This document shows positions 8,166-17,509 of a stretch of 47,160 bases of DNA, in pieces; within the stretch, counting starts at the first letter, position 1; each line of letters opens with the position of its first letter. The notes below the pieces were generated by a model. The model saw nothing but the letters and a program-made list of their open reading frames with translations. It did not search any database and was not told where the DNA came from. The position numbers and the translations under genes were made by a program. Source of the DNA: Oscillospiraceae bacterium (GTDB lineage Bacteria; Bacillota; Clostridia; Oscillospirales; CAG-272); NCBI GenBank assembly GCA_015064205.1, contig SVSR01000013.1:1-47160 (forward strand), read 5' to 3'.

Positions 8166-8879
8166 ATGGAAAATAAAAAACAAACTAATTCAATTCTTTT
8201 TTCGATAAAAGAAAAACTGCTTACATCTTTAAAAAAATTGACCTTCTCCAAAATTATAAAATTCATATTTGTTCTATTAATAATAGCCGTATATACCTTG
8301 CTTTTGGGAAGAATGTTTCTTGCCCGTTATACCGGCTCCATGGCAAAGTATGCATGGACAAACAATGCTATAAAAACATATGAGCAAACAACGGATTTTA
8401 CGCTTATGACACAAAATCTTTCAAAGACTATAGACGATAACGGATATTTCAGCATCTCTAACTACGTATATATTCCTGAAATCAACGAAGTTCAGTTTAC
8501 GGTGAGGTATAATAACAGTACGGTTGATACGCTTGAAAATTTCTATACAGATGTATCCGATATAGGCGAAACGTTTGTCTTTACACTAACTGATAATAAC
8601 GGAAACGTATACGATTCTTACAAATACCTATCAAAATCAAATCTCATATATAATTTCAGGCGCTTAGTATTTGAAGGTGTTGATTTAAGTAATGCGGGAA
8701 CACTTTATTTAAATGTTTATTACATCAACGATGTTTCGAAATCATCGAAAATATATACAAGTTTCCAACTTTATAATGAAGATGCAAACAGTTTTGAAAG
8801 CAATTTGAAAATCAATACTAACAAACCCAAAGAAGCAAAATTCACTCAAAGCCCCGTATTCAAGTATAACGACAACTGA
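8166..8879 (+). CDS. Signal-anchored extracytoplasmic protein, unknown function
   Basis: 237 residues. A positively charged cytoplasmic stretch (about 1-30) leads into one transmembrane helix (about 32-50, IIKFIFVLLIIAVYTLLLG). The outer part, about 185 residues, is rich in Y/N/T/S and predicted beta strands (ISNYVYIPEINEVQFTVRYNN, FTLTDNNGNVYDSYKYL), like a single Ig-like or DUF-type sandwich domain. No catalytic motif. The aminopeptidase gene follows by 15 bases and shares its promoter. I do not recognise the family. Confidence 0.7.
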   Translation: MENKKQTNSILFSIKEKLLTSLKKLTFSKIIKFIFVLLIIAVYTLLLGRMFLARYTGSMAKYAWTNNAIKTYEQTTDFTLMTQNLSKTIDDNGYFSISNYVYIPEINEVQFTVRYNNSTVDTLENFYTDVSDIGETFVFTLTDNNGNVYDSYKYLSKSNLIYNFRRLVFEGVDLSNAGTLYLNVYYINDVSKSSKIYTSFQLYNEDANSFESNLKINTNKPKEAKFTQSPVFKYNDN

Positions 8880-8894
8880 CAAAGGAGTTTTTAA

Positions 8895-10670
8895 ATGAAT
8901 ACCGAAATAAATTCAAGAATATCCGCACTAAGAGAAAAAATGAAAGAGCGCTCGATCAGTGCGTGTATTATTCCGTCCTTTGATTGTCACAATTCAGAAT
9001 ATGTAAACGACTGCTTTAAATACAGGGCATACTATTCCGGATTTACAGGATCGGCAGGCACACTTTTTGTCACACTAACAAAAGGCTATCTTATAACTGA
9101 CGGAAGATATTTTCTTCAGGCAACAAATCAACTTAAAGGCACCGGAATTGATCTTGTGCGAGACGGGGTTGAAAACGAGCCTGATATATTTGCTCTTATT
9201 AAGCAAAACCTTTCAAAAGGCGATTCATTATTTTCTGACGGCAAGCTTATGACTTGTGCCTTCATGGATAAGCTTAATGAAGTTGCAAAAGATATTGGCA
9301 TAAACATAAAGACTGACAACAGTCCCGTAATTGCTGCCCTGAATAACTTCCCCTCTCAAACTTTTATGACAATTAATTCTATCCCCATGAACATTTCCGG
9401 CATATCTACCTTAGAGAAAATATCACATCTCAGAGAAAAAATGAGAGAATACGGCTCCGAGGCTCATATAATAACATCACTTGAGGAAATCGCATGGCTT
9501 CTAAACATGCGCGGTAACGACGTTAAAAACACACCTGTGTTTTATGCTTATTTTTATCTGACACAAAACGAAGCTTTCGTGTTTCTTGATAATGCAGCCG
9601 CAGCAAACGTAAAAAACGAACTTGAAGCTTGCAGAATAACACTTTGCAATTACACAGACTTTTACACTTTCCTTCAAAGCAGAAACGAAAATAGAGTACT
9701 GTGCGATAAACAGCAGGTGAACGCTTCTGTAATTACCTCCCTTTCAAACAATTGTATAGTTATTGACAAAACAGACCCCGTCATACTTGCAAAAGCAGTA
9801 AAAAATGATACTGAAATTGAAAATCTTCGCCGTATTCATATCAAAGACGGTATCGCAGTTGCAAGATTTATGCACTATATAAAAACTTGCAATAAGAATT
9901 CTCTGACAGAAATGTCTGTAGCTGATGAGCTTGAAAACTTCCGCAAGGTCTGCCCCGATTATCTCGGACCAAGTTTTGATACAATATGCGCTTACGGTAA
10001 GAATGCCGCGATCATACATTACAGCGCAACACAAGAAACGGATACCAGACTCGAAGATAACGGCGCGCTCCTTGTTGATTCGGGCGGTCAGTACCTTGGC
10101 GGTACAACCGACATTACACGTGTTTTTGTTCTGGGTGGCGTAACTGAGGAATTTAAGATTCATTATACTGAAGTCATCCGATCTATGATCAGGCTTCAAT
10201 CGGCAGTTTTCAAAAAAGGAACTAAGTGCGCTGTACTGGATATGCTTGCACGCGACGGTATATGGAAGCTCGGCCTTGATTACAGGCACGGTACAGGCCA
10301 CGGAGTAGGATACATGTTAAGCGTTCATGAGGGGCCTAACAGATTTTATTATGCAAACACACAACCTGCCCTTGAAGTCGGCATGGTAACATCTGATGAG
10401 CCGGGTATATATATTCCCGAAAAGCATGGAATAAGACTTGAAAACGAGCTTTTATGCAAAAACATATCAGAAACAGAATACGGTCAGTTTTTAGGATTTG
10501 AGCCGCTTACTCTTAGCCCAATAGATCTTGATGCGATAATACCCGAATTTCTGGATAACAGCGACAGGCTTGCGCTTAATGCATATCACAAAGCTGTCTT
10601 TGAAGCACTATCCTCTCAAGCAAACGACGATGAAATTGAGTGGCTGAAATACTATACAAGAGAAATTTAA
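8895..10670 (+). CDS. pepP: Xaa-Pro aminopeptidase (M24B, long form)
   Basis: 591-residue cytoplasmic metallopeptidase that removes N-terminal residues before proline. Two creatinase-like N-terminal domains (about 1-155 and 160-300) precede the pita-bread domain, as in the eukaryote-type long aminopeptidase P. The dinuclear metal ligands are visible: D in LLVDSGGQY, D in GTTDITRVF, H in GTGHGVGYM, E in SDEPGIY and E in HGIRLENEL. AAGGAG ribosome binding site. The length and domain order distinguish it from the 360-residue PepQ/YqhT form. Confidence 0.93.
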   Translation: MNTEINSRISALREKMKERSISACIIPSFDCHNSEYVNDCFKYRAYYSGFTGSAGTLFVTLTKGYLITDGRYFLQATNQLKGTGIDLVRDGVENEPDIFALIKQNLSKGDSLFSDGKLMTCAFMDKLNEVAKDIGINIKTDNSPVIAALNNFPSQTFMTINSIPMNISGISTLEKISHLREKMREYGSEAHIITSLEEIAWLLNMRGNDVKNTPVFYAYFYLTQNEAFVFLDNAAAANVKNELEACRITLCNYTDFYTFLQSRNENRVLCDKQQVNASVITSLSNNCIVIDKTDPVILAKAVKNDTEIENLRRIHIKDGIAVARFMHYIKTCNKNSLTEMSVADELENFRKVCPDYLGPSFDTICAYGKNAAIIHYSATQETDTRLEDNGALLVDSGGQYLGGTTDITRVFVLGGVTEEFKIHYTEVIRSMIRLQSAVFKKGTKCAVLDMLARDGIWKLGLDYRHGTGHGVGYMLSVHEGPNRFYYANTQPALEVGMVTSDEPGIYIPEKHGIRLENELLCKNISETEYGQFLGFEPLTLSPIDLDAIIPEFLDNSDRLALNAYHKAVFEALSSQANDDEIEWLKYYTREI

Positions 10671-10707
10671 CAACTTTTCATATGTGTTTAAATAAGCTCA
10701 AAAAGCA

Positions 10708-10736
10708 TTGACATCAGGTATTAAATACTGTATAAT
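10708..10736 (+). promoter_or_regulatory. Consensus sigma-A promoter of the acyl-activation operon
   Basis: TTGACA (10708-10713), 17-base spacer, TATAAT (10731-10736): a full consensus match, about 38 bases before the start codon. The spacer contains the dyad GTATTAAATAC, which could be an operator. Confidence 0.85.
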
Positions 10737-10774
10737 GCAGTCAGCCAGACACATTACTACTAAAGGAGATTTGC

Positions 10775-12487
10775 ATGAAAAAAATCAAAAACAGAAATGT
10801 AAAAACCGTGTCAAGCCTAAAGGAACTTGTATATTCAAGCCACGAGTATTTCGGCTCGAAAACATTGTATGAGTATAAAGTTTCAAAAGAATCTAAAAAA
10901 TATTCCTATACAGATCTATATACTGACATGAACTCCTTCGGCACAGCTTTAACAAAGAGAGGCTACGTCGGAAAAACCGTTGCGCTTATTGGCGACACAA
11001 CGCCTTATTGGTCGTTAACTTATCTAACTGTAACAAGCGGTAACGGTACGATAGTTCCGCTGGATCGCGAGATTTCCGAAGAGTCAATATGTGACTTTAT
11101 AAACCTTTCAGAATGTTCTGCAGTTGCATATACCGGCAGCTTTAACGGAAAAATAGCAAAACTTGCAGACAAGATACCCGGCGTTACACTTTTTATAAGA
11201 CTGAATGAAGATACAGACGGAAGCGACAATGTCAACGGTGTTAACATAATTGATATATCAACTCTTCTTGATGAAGGAAAGGCCTTAATGGATTCAGGAG
11301 ATACTGCATTTACTTCAATTGAACCTGATACGGAAAAATGTTGCTCCATTCTATTCACTTCCGGTACGACCGGAACAAGCAAGGGTGTAATGCTTTCTCA
11401 AAAGAATATAACAACATCTGTTAACGCGGCTTGTCAAGCAATGCCGTATGATTCAACAACTACCCTTGTATCGCTTCTTCCAATTCATCATACCTATGAG
11501 TTTACGGCAACTCATCTCGGCGGCATGAATATCGGTGCAAGCATCTATATCAATCCGGCACTAAAATATGCTTCCCGTTCCATGCAGTATTATAAACCTA
11601 CTGCTATAACGGTAGTACCCCTTTTCCTTGAAACAGTACACAAAAAAGTATGGACCAAGATCAATGAGAACAATATGGCTAAAAAAGTAAAGCTCGGTAT
11701 GAAAATATCAAAGCTTGCTCTTTTAATTGGAATAGATTTAAGAAAAAAGCTCTTTTCAGACGTACGTGCGGCATTTGGCGGAAATATTAATTCCATCGTT
11801 TGCGGTGGCGCACCCCTTAGTGAAGCATTGGTTAAGGATTTTTATGCTTTCGGCCTCCCGATATATGAGGGTTATGGAATAACCGAATGTTCACCTCTTG
11901 TTTCGGTTAACCCCTACTATGCCCCAAGAATGGGATCTGTGGGCACTCCTGTTAACGGAACCGAAGTTAAAATAGATGCAAGTTCTGCTGATGAATCAGG
12001 ACGCGGAGAGATACTTGTCCGCGGCGGAAATGTAATGCTCGGTTACTATAAGAACCCTGAGGCAACAGCAGAAGTTTTCACAGAAGACGGCTGGTTCAGA
12101 ACAGGCGACATCGGATATACCGACTCAGACGGATATATATATATAACCGGCAGAAAGAAAAACGTAATAATTTTATCTAACGGTAAAAACGTGTATCCGG
12201 AAGAAATCGAAGAAAAGCTTTCATCTTGTTCATACGTTAAAGAGATCGTAGTCATCGGCAGAAAGGATACCGATGGTTCCGAAACGTCTATCGTTGCAGT
12301 AGTATATCCCGATTTTGAATCATTTGCCGATCTCAGTGCTGAAGAAGTCAAGGAGCGTGCCAATACCAAGCTTTCTCAGATAAACGCTGAACTCCCCTCT
12401 TTTAAACAGGTTTCATCAATTGAATTCCGCGACGAGGAATTTGAAAAAACAACAACTAAAAAAATCAAGAGATTTCTTGTAAAATAA
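10775..12487 (+). CDS. AMP-forming acyl-CoA/acyl-ACP synthetase
   Basis: 570-residue ANL-superfamily enzyme that activates a carboxylic acid as acyl-AMP and transfers it to a thiol. Motifs in order: ATP P-loop LFTSGTTGTSKGVM (about 195-208), PIHHTYEF, YGITECSPLV (A5), GWFRTGDIGY (A7), GRKKNVIILSNGKNVYPEEIEE (A8 hinge, about 455), and the C-terminal catalytic-lysine region KTTTKKIKR. It resembles long-chain fatty-acid ligases. The gene for an acyl carrier protein follows by 10 bases, which suggests that the acceptor is that ACP rather than CoA; this is inference from context. Confidence 0.9.
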   Translation: MKKIKNRNVKTVSSLKELVYSSHEYFGSKTLYEYKVSKESKKYSYTDLYTDMNSFGTALTKRGYVGKTVALIGDTTPYWSLTYLTVTSGNGTIVPLDREISEESICDFINLSECSAVAYTGSFNGKIAKLADKIPGVTLFIRLNEDTDGSDNVNGVNIIDISTLLDEGKALMDSGDTAFTSIEPDTEKCCSILFTSGTTGTSKGVMLSQKNITTSVNAACQAMPYDSTTTLVSLLPIHHTYEFTATHLGGMNIGASIYINPALKYASRSMQYYKPTAITVVPLFLETVHKKVWTKINENNMAKKVKLGMKISKLALLIGIDLRKKLFSDVRAAFGGNINSIVCGGAPLSEALVKDFYAFGLPIYEGYGITECSPLVSVNPYYAPRMGSVGTPVNGTEVKIDASSADESGRGEILVRGGNVMLGYYKNPEATAEVFTEDGWFRTGDIGYTDSDGYIYITGRKKNVIILSNGKNVYPEEIEEKLSSCSYVKEIVVIGRKDTDGSETSIVAVVYPDFESFADLSAEEVKERANTKLSQINAELPSFKQVSSIEFRDEEFEKTTTKKIKRFLVK

Positions 12488-12497
12488 GGAGGACATC

Positions 12498-12725
12498 ATG
12501 TTCGAAGAATTAAAGACCATTTTATCCGAACAGTTAAAAATTGCACCTGAAGAATTAAAGCGTGAAACAAATCTCAGAAGCGACTGCGGCGTTAACTCGA
12601 TCGAACTTGCCGAACTTGTGCTTGAACTTGAAGACAAGTACGACTGCGAAATTGATGAAAAAGCAATTTCTAAACTCGCAACCCTTGGCGAAATTGCCGA
12701 CTATCTTGAAAAAGAGCTTAACTGA
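12498..12725 (+). CDS. Acyl carrier protein (variant attachment motif)
   Basis: 75 residues, acidic, four-helix ACP. The phosphopantetheine serine is Ser34 in G-V-N-S-I-E; the usual motif is DSL, so Asp is replaced by Asn and Leu by Ile. The rest (ELAELVLELEDKYDCEIDE) is typical. Because of its position after an acyl-activating enzyme, it is probably a dedicated carrier and not the housekeeping AcpP of fatty acid synthesis. Holo-form conversion needs a transferase; an Sfp-type enzyme is encoded at 23021. Its ribosome binding site is AAGGAGG. Confidence 0.92.
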   Translation: MFEELKTILSEQLKIAPEELKRETNLRSDCGVNSIELAELVLELEDKYDCEIDEKAISKLATLGEIADYLEKELN

Positions 12726-12733
12726 GGTGCGCC

Positions 12734-13417
12734 TTGTCTGAATTACTGAATTCGCCATTGTTTTTCACCCTTGTTTCGCTTGTTTCAATAATAACGCTTG
12801 CCGCTATTATTCTTTATATTACCATTAAGATCAAATCAAAAAAGAGAGTTCGTGAAATTGAGAATTACGGAAAGCCAAGTGAAGAAAGGCTGAAGCAAAC
12901 ACTTGAAGAAGCATTTTCTGCAAATGCGGTATTTACTAACGTTTATATTCCGTATATAAACTCGGGACGCGACAGATATGCTGAAATCGATGCAGTCGTT
13001 GTTCTCAGAAGCGGAATTTTTGTCATTGAACTAAAGAGTCACAACGGAAAAATAATAACAGGCGACACAAGAAAATGGACTCAGATATACAATGATAAGC
13101 GGATCACGTTCTACAATCCGATTTATCAGAATGAAACTCACATAAAAGTTATAAAAGAGATTCTTCGCAACGAAGGCCAATATAAAGTTCCGATATATAA
13201 TATTGTTACCTTCTCTTCAAATAAAGTAAGTTTTACAGAAGAATACAAAAATATTGTTAAATTAGACGATCTGGTACGATATATAAGGAAAACCGGCAAA
13301 GCCGAAGCTATCTCTATAAGACAGACAACGCGGATACGTACAATTCTGCGTTCTTATATCAGAACAGGAAGAAGAATAGAACTCAAACACAAACGATTTG
13401 TAAGAAAGCGTAAATAA
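12734..13417 (+). CDS. Membrane-anchored NERD-domain protein
   Basis: 227 residues. TTG start at 12734 with GAGGTG 4 bases upstream. One N-terminal helix (about 10-33) anchors it, followed by a NERD (nuclease-related) domain: YAEIDAVVVLRSGIFVIELKSHNG holds the D...E-x-K pattern of the PD-(D/E)xK-like fold, and NPIYQNETHIKVIKE is the typical later segment. The C-terminus is very basic (RTILRSYIRTGRRIELKHKRFVRKRK in part), consistent with nucleic-acid or anionic-lipid contact. Eight bases after the ACP gene, so in one operon. NERD proteins are poorly characterised; the substrate is unknown. Confidence 0.85.
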   Translation: MSELLNSPLFFTLVSLVSIITLAAIILYITIKIKSKKRVREIENYGKPSEERLKQTLEEAFSANAVFTNVYIPYINSGRDRYAEIDAVVVLRSGIFVIELKSHNGKIITGDTRKWTQIYNDKRITFYNPIYQNETHIKVIKEILRNEGQYKVPIYNIVTFSSNKVSFTEEYKNIVKLDDLVRYIRKTGKAEAISIRQTTRIRTILRSYIRTGRRIELKHKRFVRKRK

Positions 13418-13460
13418 AAGCAGGCAACGGGGAGTCATTCCCTGTTGTTTGTCTTTATTT
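13418..13460 (+). terminator. Intrinsic terminator after the NERD gene
   Basis: CAACGGGG and CCCTGTTG pair around a short loop, followed by a T-rich tail (TTTGTCTTTATTT). One mismatch in the stem. It ends directly before the pcrA start, so pcrA needs its own promoter or read-through. Confidence 0.5.
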
Positions 13461-13462
13461 AA

Positions 13463-15874
13463 ATGGATAAGCACATGTCTGATCAAACATTAAAAGAAAA
13501 ATATTTAAACACTAAACGAGAATTATTTGATACATATTATAAGCGTATGAACGAGCACCAGAAAGAGGCTGTTTATACAATTAACGGTCCTCTGCTTGTT
13601 TTAGCCGGTGCCGGAAGCGGAAAAACAACCGTGCTTGTAAATCGTATTTCCCACATAATCAGATACGGGAACGCCTATTATTCAGACATCGTCCCCGAAA
13701 ATATAGCAGATGATGATATTGAGAGAATATCGTCATATAAAATCCTTAATAATGAAAAGCTTGCTGAGGCTCTTTGCGAATTTGCCGACTCACCATGTCC
13801 CCCTTGGGCCGTTTTAGCAATAACCTTCACAAACAAAGCTGCAGGTGAGATCAAAGAAAGGCTTGAAAAGGTTATCGGAGATGCTGACGCCGCATCTGAA
13901 ATATGGGCCGGAACATTCCACTCTATTTGTGTGCGAATACTCAGAAGATATGCCGAGCTTGTCGGATACTCATCAAACTTTACTATTTATGATACCGATG
14001 ACACCAAAAAGCTTATTACTTCCTGCATGAAGAAAACAGGGATAGATGAAAAGATAATTGCGCCTAAAGCGGTTATGGGTGTTATAAGTCGCGCGAAGGA
14101 CAGGCTTATTGATTCAAAAGCTTTTTATTCAGAAGCAGGAAACGATTATAAGTTATCTAAAATAGCACAGATATATTCAGAATACGAGCGCGAGCTCAAA
14201 AGTGCTAATGCACTTGATTTTGACGATATAATAATGCAAACCGTTTTATTGTTATCCTCACATGAAGAAGTGAGAAATTACTATCAAAACCGTTTCAGAT
14301 ACGTATGTGTTGATGAGTTTCAAGACACCAATATCGCGCAGCTTAAATTATGTGAGTTAATCAGTGCAAAACGCAAGAATATTATGGTCGTTGGAGACGA
14401 CGATCAAAGTATATACAAATTCCGCGGAGCAACTATTGAGAATATTCTAAAGTTTGACCGCGATTTCGCCGATTGTAAAGTTATTAAACTTGAACAGAAT
14501 TACAGATCAACTTCCAATATACTTAATGCGGCAAACGCCGTAATAAGCAACAACAAAGGACGCAAAGGCAAAACTCTGTGGACAGATACGGGAGAGGGTG
14601 AAAAAATAACTCTCAAGTCTCTCCCAAATCAGAATTTTGAGGCTCAGTATGTAAGCGACAAGATTCTTGAAGGGATAAAGAACACCGGCAAGAAGTTTTC
14701 AGACTTCGCTATTCTCTACCGTATGAACAGCCAATCCGCGCCTTTTGAAAGCGTGTTTACCAAAAGCGGTATACCATACAGAATGCTGGGCGGACTCAGA
14801 TTCTTTGACCGTAAGGAAATAAAGGATATAGTCGCATATCTCTGTGTGATCTCAAACCACCGAGACAGTATCAGACTAAGACGTATTATTAACGAACCCA
14901 AAAGAAAAATAGGCGATGCCACACTTGAAGCCGTTGAAATATTGGCAACACTCGAGAAAACCTACCTGTTCGACGTTATGAAACGCTCTCGCGAATACAT
15001 ACAGCTTTCTAAGGTTGCTGACAGGCTTATTGCTTTTACAGACTTTATAGAGCGTATGACAGCCTTATCCGCGGTTGTTGGCATTTCCGAACTTATAAGT
15101 ACCGTAGTTAATGACTCGGGCTACAAAGACATGCTTGTTGCTGAAGGCGAGACCGGTATTGACAGATTAAGAAACATTGACCAGCTTATCACAACAGCAT
15201 ACGAATACGAAAATGCATCAGATCAGCCATCTCTTTCAGGCTTTCTGGAAGAAGTCGCACTTGTAAGCGACACAGACAACTACGATGAAGAAGCAGACGC
15301 AGTTATTATGATGACGATCCACAGCGCTAAAGGGCTTGAGTTCCCCGTCGTCTTTTTACCCGGTCTTGAGGAAGGAATATTTCCGGGACTGCTTTCTATA
15401 GAAAGCGACGAGGAAATTGAAGAGGAACGGCGTCTTGCGTACGTTGCGATAACCAGAGCGAAAAAAAAGCTCTATATTCTTAACGTACGTGAGAGAATGA
15501 TGTTCGGTAAAACCAGATACAATCCTCCGTCAAGATTTTCAGAAGAGATTCCCGAAAAATACGTTGACAATGAAACTGAGATGTGCAGAATAACTCCTGA
15601 TATGAGTGTCTCAAGCTCAGCTTACAAGCCAAAGATTTCAAGCGAGCTTACCGCGCCGCATAAAAACGTTTCTCCGCTCAAACGTCAGCCTACCGAAGTT
15701 TACGCTCAGGGTGAGCGAGTCGTGCACGCAACATTTGGCGGCGGTACTGTTTTATCAGTAAAAAAAATGGGCGCGGATACTCTTTATGAAATAGCATTTG
15801 ACACGGTTGGAACAAAAAAGCTGATGGCAAGTTTTGCAAAGCTAAAAAAAGCATTTAATAACGAGGAAATATAA
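13463..15874 (+). CDS. pcrA: ATP-dependent DNA helicase PcrA/UvrD
   Basis: 803-residue SF1A 3'-5' helicase for repair and replication-conflict resolution. Motifs: Q-motif/N-term LNEHQKEAV-like (MNEHQKEAV), Walker A GAGSGKTT, Ia TFTNKAA, Walker B VDEFQDTN, III GDDDQSIYKFRGA, IV EQNYRST, V TIHSAKGLEF, VI AYVAITRAKK. About 60 residues are inserted between Walker A and motif Ia, where classical PcrA has about 20. The C-terminus ends in a small SH3/Tudor-like domain (VVHATFGGGTVLSV) known to bind RNA polymerase in PcrA. No clear Shine-Dalgarno; ATG at 13475 is an alternative start. Confidence 0.93.
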   Translation: MDKHMSDQTLKEKYLNTKRELFDTYYKRMNEHQKEAVYTINGPLLVLAGAGSGKTTVLVNRISHIIRYGNAYYSDIVPENIADDDIERISSYKILNNEKLAEALCEFADSPCPPWAVLAITFTNKAAGEIKERLEKVIGDADAASEIWAGTFHSICVRILRRYAELVGYSSNFTIYDTDDTKKLITSCMKKTGIDEKIIAPKAVMGVISRAKDRLIDSKAFYSEAGNDYKLSKIAQIYSEYERELKSANALDFDDIIMQTVLLLSSHEEVRNYYQNRFRYVCVDEFQDTNIAQLKLCELISAKRKNIMVVGDDDQSIYKFRGATIENILKFDRDFADCKVIKLEQNYRSTSNILNAANAVISNNKGRKGKTLWTDTGEGEKITLKSLPNQNFEAQYVSDKILEGIKNTGKKFSDFAILYRMNSQSAPFESVFTKSGIPYRMLGGLRFFDRKEIKDIVAYLCVISNHRDSIRLRRIINEPKRKIGDATLEAVEILATLEKTYLFDVMKRSREYIQLSKVADRLIAFTDFIERMTALSAVVGISELISTVVNDSGYKDMLVAEGETGIDRLRNIDQLITTAYEYENASDQPSLSGFLEEVALVSDTDNYDEEADAVIMMTIHSAKGLEFPVVFLPGLEEGIFPGLLSIESDEEIEEERRLAYVAITRAKKKLYILNVRERMMFGKTRYNPPSRFSEEIPEKYVDNETEMCRITPDMSVSSSAYKPKISSELTAPHKNVSPLKRQPTEVYAQGERVVHATFGGGTVLSVKKMGADTLYEIAFDTVGTKKLMASFAKLKKAFNNEEI

Positions 15875-15875
15875 A

Positions 15876-16511
15876 ATGGCCAAGAAGAAAAAAATTGTAC
15901 TCATTATATCAATTCTCCTTATAATTATTGCTTTGCTAGGTTCAGTTTACATGTATTTTGAAAAAGACGATCAGGCAGAATTTGTTGCTTCATTTGTATA
16001 CAACAGTAAGTATGAGCCTCCCTCGTATATCTTTTACACCCCCGATGAGGCAGATATATTTACCGACCCTGACTATTTAAAAGTTGTTCCTTATATTTAC
16101 TACACAGACAATTCTCTTACAGTTTGTATTACAGATGAGGACTATACATCATACGGGCCTGTAATGGAGCTGTTCGGTAAATATTTCGATGCACTAAAAA
16201 AAGGCAACGCTTCCCTGTTCACTTCACTGCATTCAGAGCGATACTTAAAAAATAATTATAAATGGGAATACATAGCACCTCAAAAGTTGTATGACATTAA
16301 CGTTGAATACCTTTTTGAAAAAGATATGACAGACGAGCTCTACGGAAAAGTTACAAAATACGTATATAAAACGAACTACAAGATAATGAAAAATAACGGT
16401 ACATTCAGAAGTGATATTCCAAGCGATGCATCAAGGCCGTTGTATTTAGAGCTTGTTTATAAAAACGGCGAGCTGTTTATAGATGCTTGCGGTGACTCAT
16501 ACAATATATAA
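15876..16511 (+). CDS. Signal-anchored protein, unknown function
   Basis: 211 residues. N-terminal KKKK then one helix (about 7-28, IVLIISILLIIIALLGSVYMY). The outer region is rich in Tyr, Asp and Lys and resembles a small extracytoplasmic fold. MELFGKYFDALKKGNASLFTSL looks like the start of an NTF2/SnoaL-like or DUF4829-type segment, but this is weak. It starts 1 base after the pcrA stop, so the two are co-transcribed. I do not recognise the family. Confidence 0.7.
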   Translation: MAKKKKIVLIISILLIIIALLGSVYMYFEKDDQAEFVASFVYNSKYEPPSYIFYTPDEADIFTDPDYLKVVPYIYYTDNSLTVCITDEDYTSYGPVMELFGKYFDALKKGNASLFTSLHSERYLKNNYKWEYIAPQKLYDINVEYLFEKDMTDELYGKVTKYVYKTNYKIMKNNGTFRSDIPSDASRPLYLELVYKNGELFIDACGDSYNI

Positions 16512-16526
16512 TTTAAATAAAATTTA

Positions 16527-16557
16527 ACTGCGGATAATATCCGCAGTTTTTGTTTTT
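16527..16557 (+). terminator. Intrinsic terminator after pcrA operon
   Basis: ACTGCGGATA and TATCCGCAGT form a 10-bp perfect stem, followed by TTTTGTTTTT. Confidence 0.92.
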
Positions 16558-16645
16558 AATAATGGTCATAAGTTATGACAACGCATATTACTGATAATGG
16601 GATTCTATATAGTAATCCAATAACACCGTCACAAAGGAGCATAAA

Positions 16646-17509
16646 ATGAATATTGCATTTATTGGCGGAGATTTTAGAATGGAACATGCGTGTGATTATC
16701 TGATAAAAAAAGGATATCACGCCGAATTATTAAATTATGATGCATACCCGGATGCTACTGTAAGAGAATATCTCAAACTGACAAATTCTGCTGACGTGAT
16801 AGTTTTGCCGGCGCCCGTTTCTACAGATAATATCCACATAAACAAAACATCAAGATCATCCGACGGTATAACAATAAATGAGTTATTTAGAAATACAAAA
16901 GACAATATTATTGTTTTCCACGGCAGATTAAATGATGTAAGCAAAAAATCCACGGTTAAATATATTGATTACCTTAATGATGAAGCCTATCTTACCGATT
17001 CGGCTTATCTGACTGCCGAAGGCACTGTCGGTCAACTTCTTTCAAACTATAAAAGAGCTTTATACAAACGCAAAGTCCTCCTGGTCGGTTGGGGCAGAAT
17101 AGCAAAATTTCTTTATACTCAGCTAAGTTATTATACAGATAAGATAAGCGTGGTTTTAAGAAACGAAAAAATAATCAGTGAGCTTGCCTGCATTAATATA
17201 GTTGCAAAAAATTTTGAATGTCTTGCAGAACTTGCCATAGAAAGCGAAATTATAATCAATACTGTCCCCGCACCTGTATTTGTAAACACAATACTTGAAC
17301 AGTTGAATAAGCAAACTTATATAATTGATCTGGCGTCACTTCCCGGAGGCATTGATTTCGCTTATGCAAAGAAGCTTGGGCTTGAAACTCATCATTTACT
17401 TGCACTTCCGGGAAAATGCGCACCTGCAAGCGCCGGAACTGCTCTTGGGAAATGCATATATACTCATTTGTGTAATATAACAGATACCGAAAGGAATGAT
17501 TTAACTTAA
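16646..17509 (+). CDS. dpaA: Dipicolinate synthase subunit A
   Basis: 287 residues. With DpaB it oxidises dihydrodipicolinate to dipicolinic acid in the mother cell during spore formation; the product fills the spore core as its calcium chelate. The N-terminal third matches the DpaA N-domain (GGDFRMEHACDYL). A Rossmann dinucleotide motif VGWGRIAKFL lies near residue 145. The C-terminal IIDLASLPGGIDFAYAKKLG and HLLALPGKCAPASAG are family hallmarks. AAAGGAG ribosome binding site. Upstream, CATAAGTTA at 16567 resembles a sigma-K -10 but has no matching -35. Overlaps dpaB by one base. Confidence 0.93.
   Translation: MNIAFIGGDFRMEHACDYLIKKGYHAELLNYDAYPDATVREYLKLTNSADVIVLPAPVSTDNIHINKTSRSSDGITINELFRNTKDNIIVFHGRLNDVSKKSTVKYIDYLNDEAYLTDSAYLTAEGTVGQLLSNYKRALYKRKVLLVGWGRIAKFLYTQLSYYTDKISVVLRNEKIISELACINIVAKNFECLAELAIESEIIINTVPAPVFVNTILEQLNKQTYIIDLASLPGGIDFAYAKKLGLETHHLLALPGKCAPASAGTALGKCIYTHLCNITDTERNDLT

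Noticed and set aside
16567-16575. Sigma-K promoter before dpaA (CATAAGTTA)
   Set aside because: The -10 pattern fits but no AC-type -35 lies 16-17 bases upstream; the match overlaps the area just after a terminator. Another box at 16604 has unsuitable spacing.
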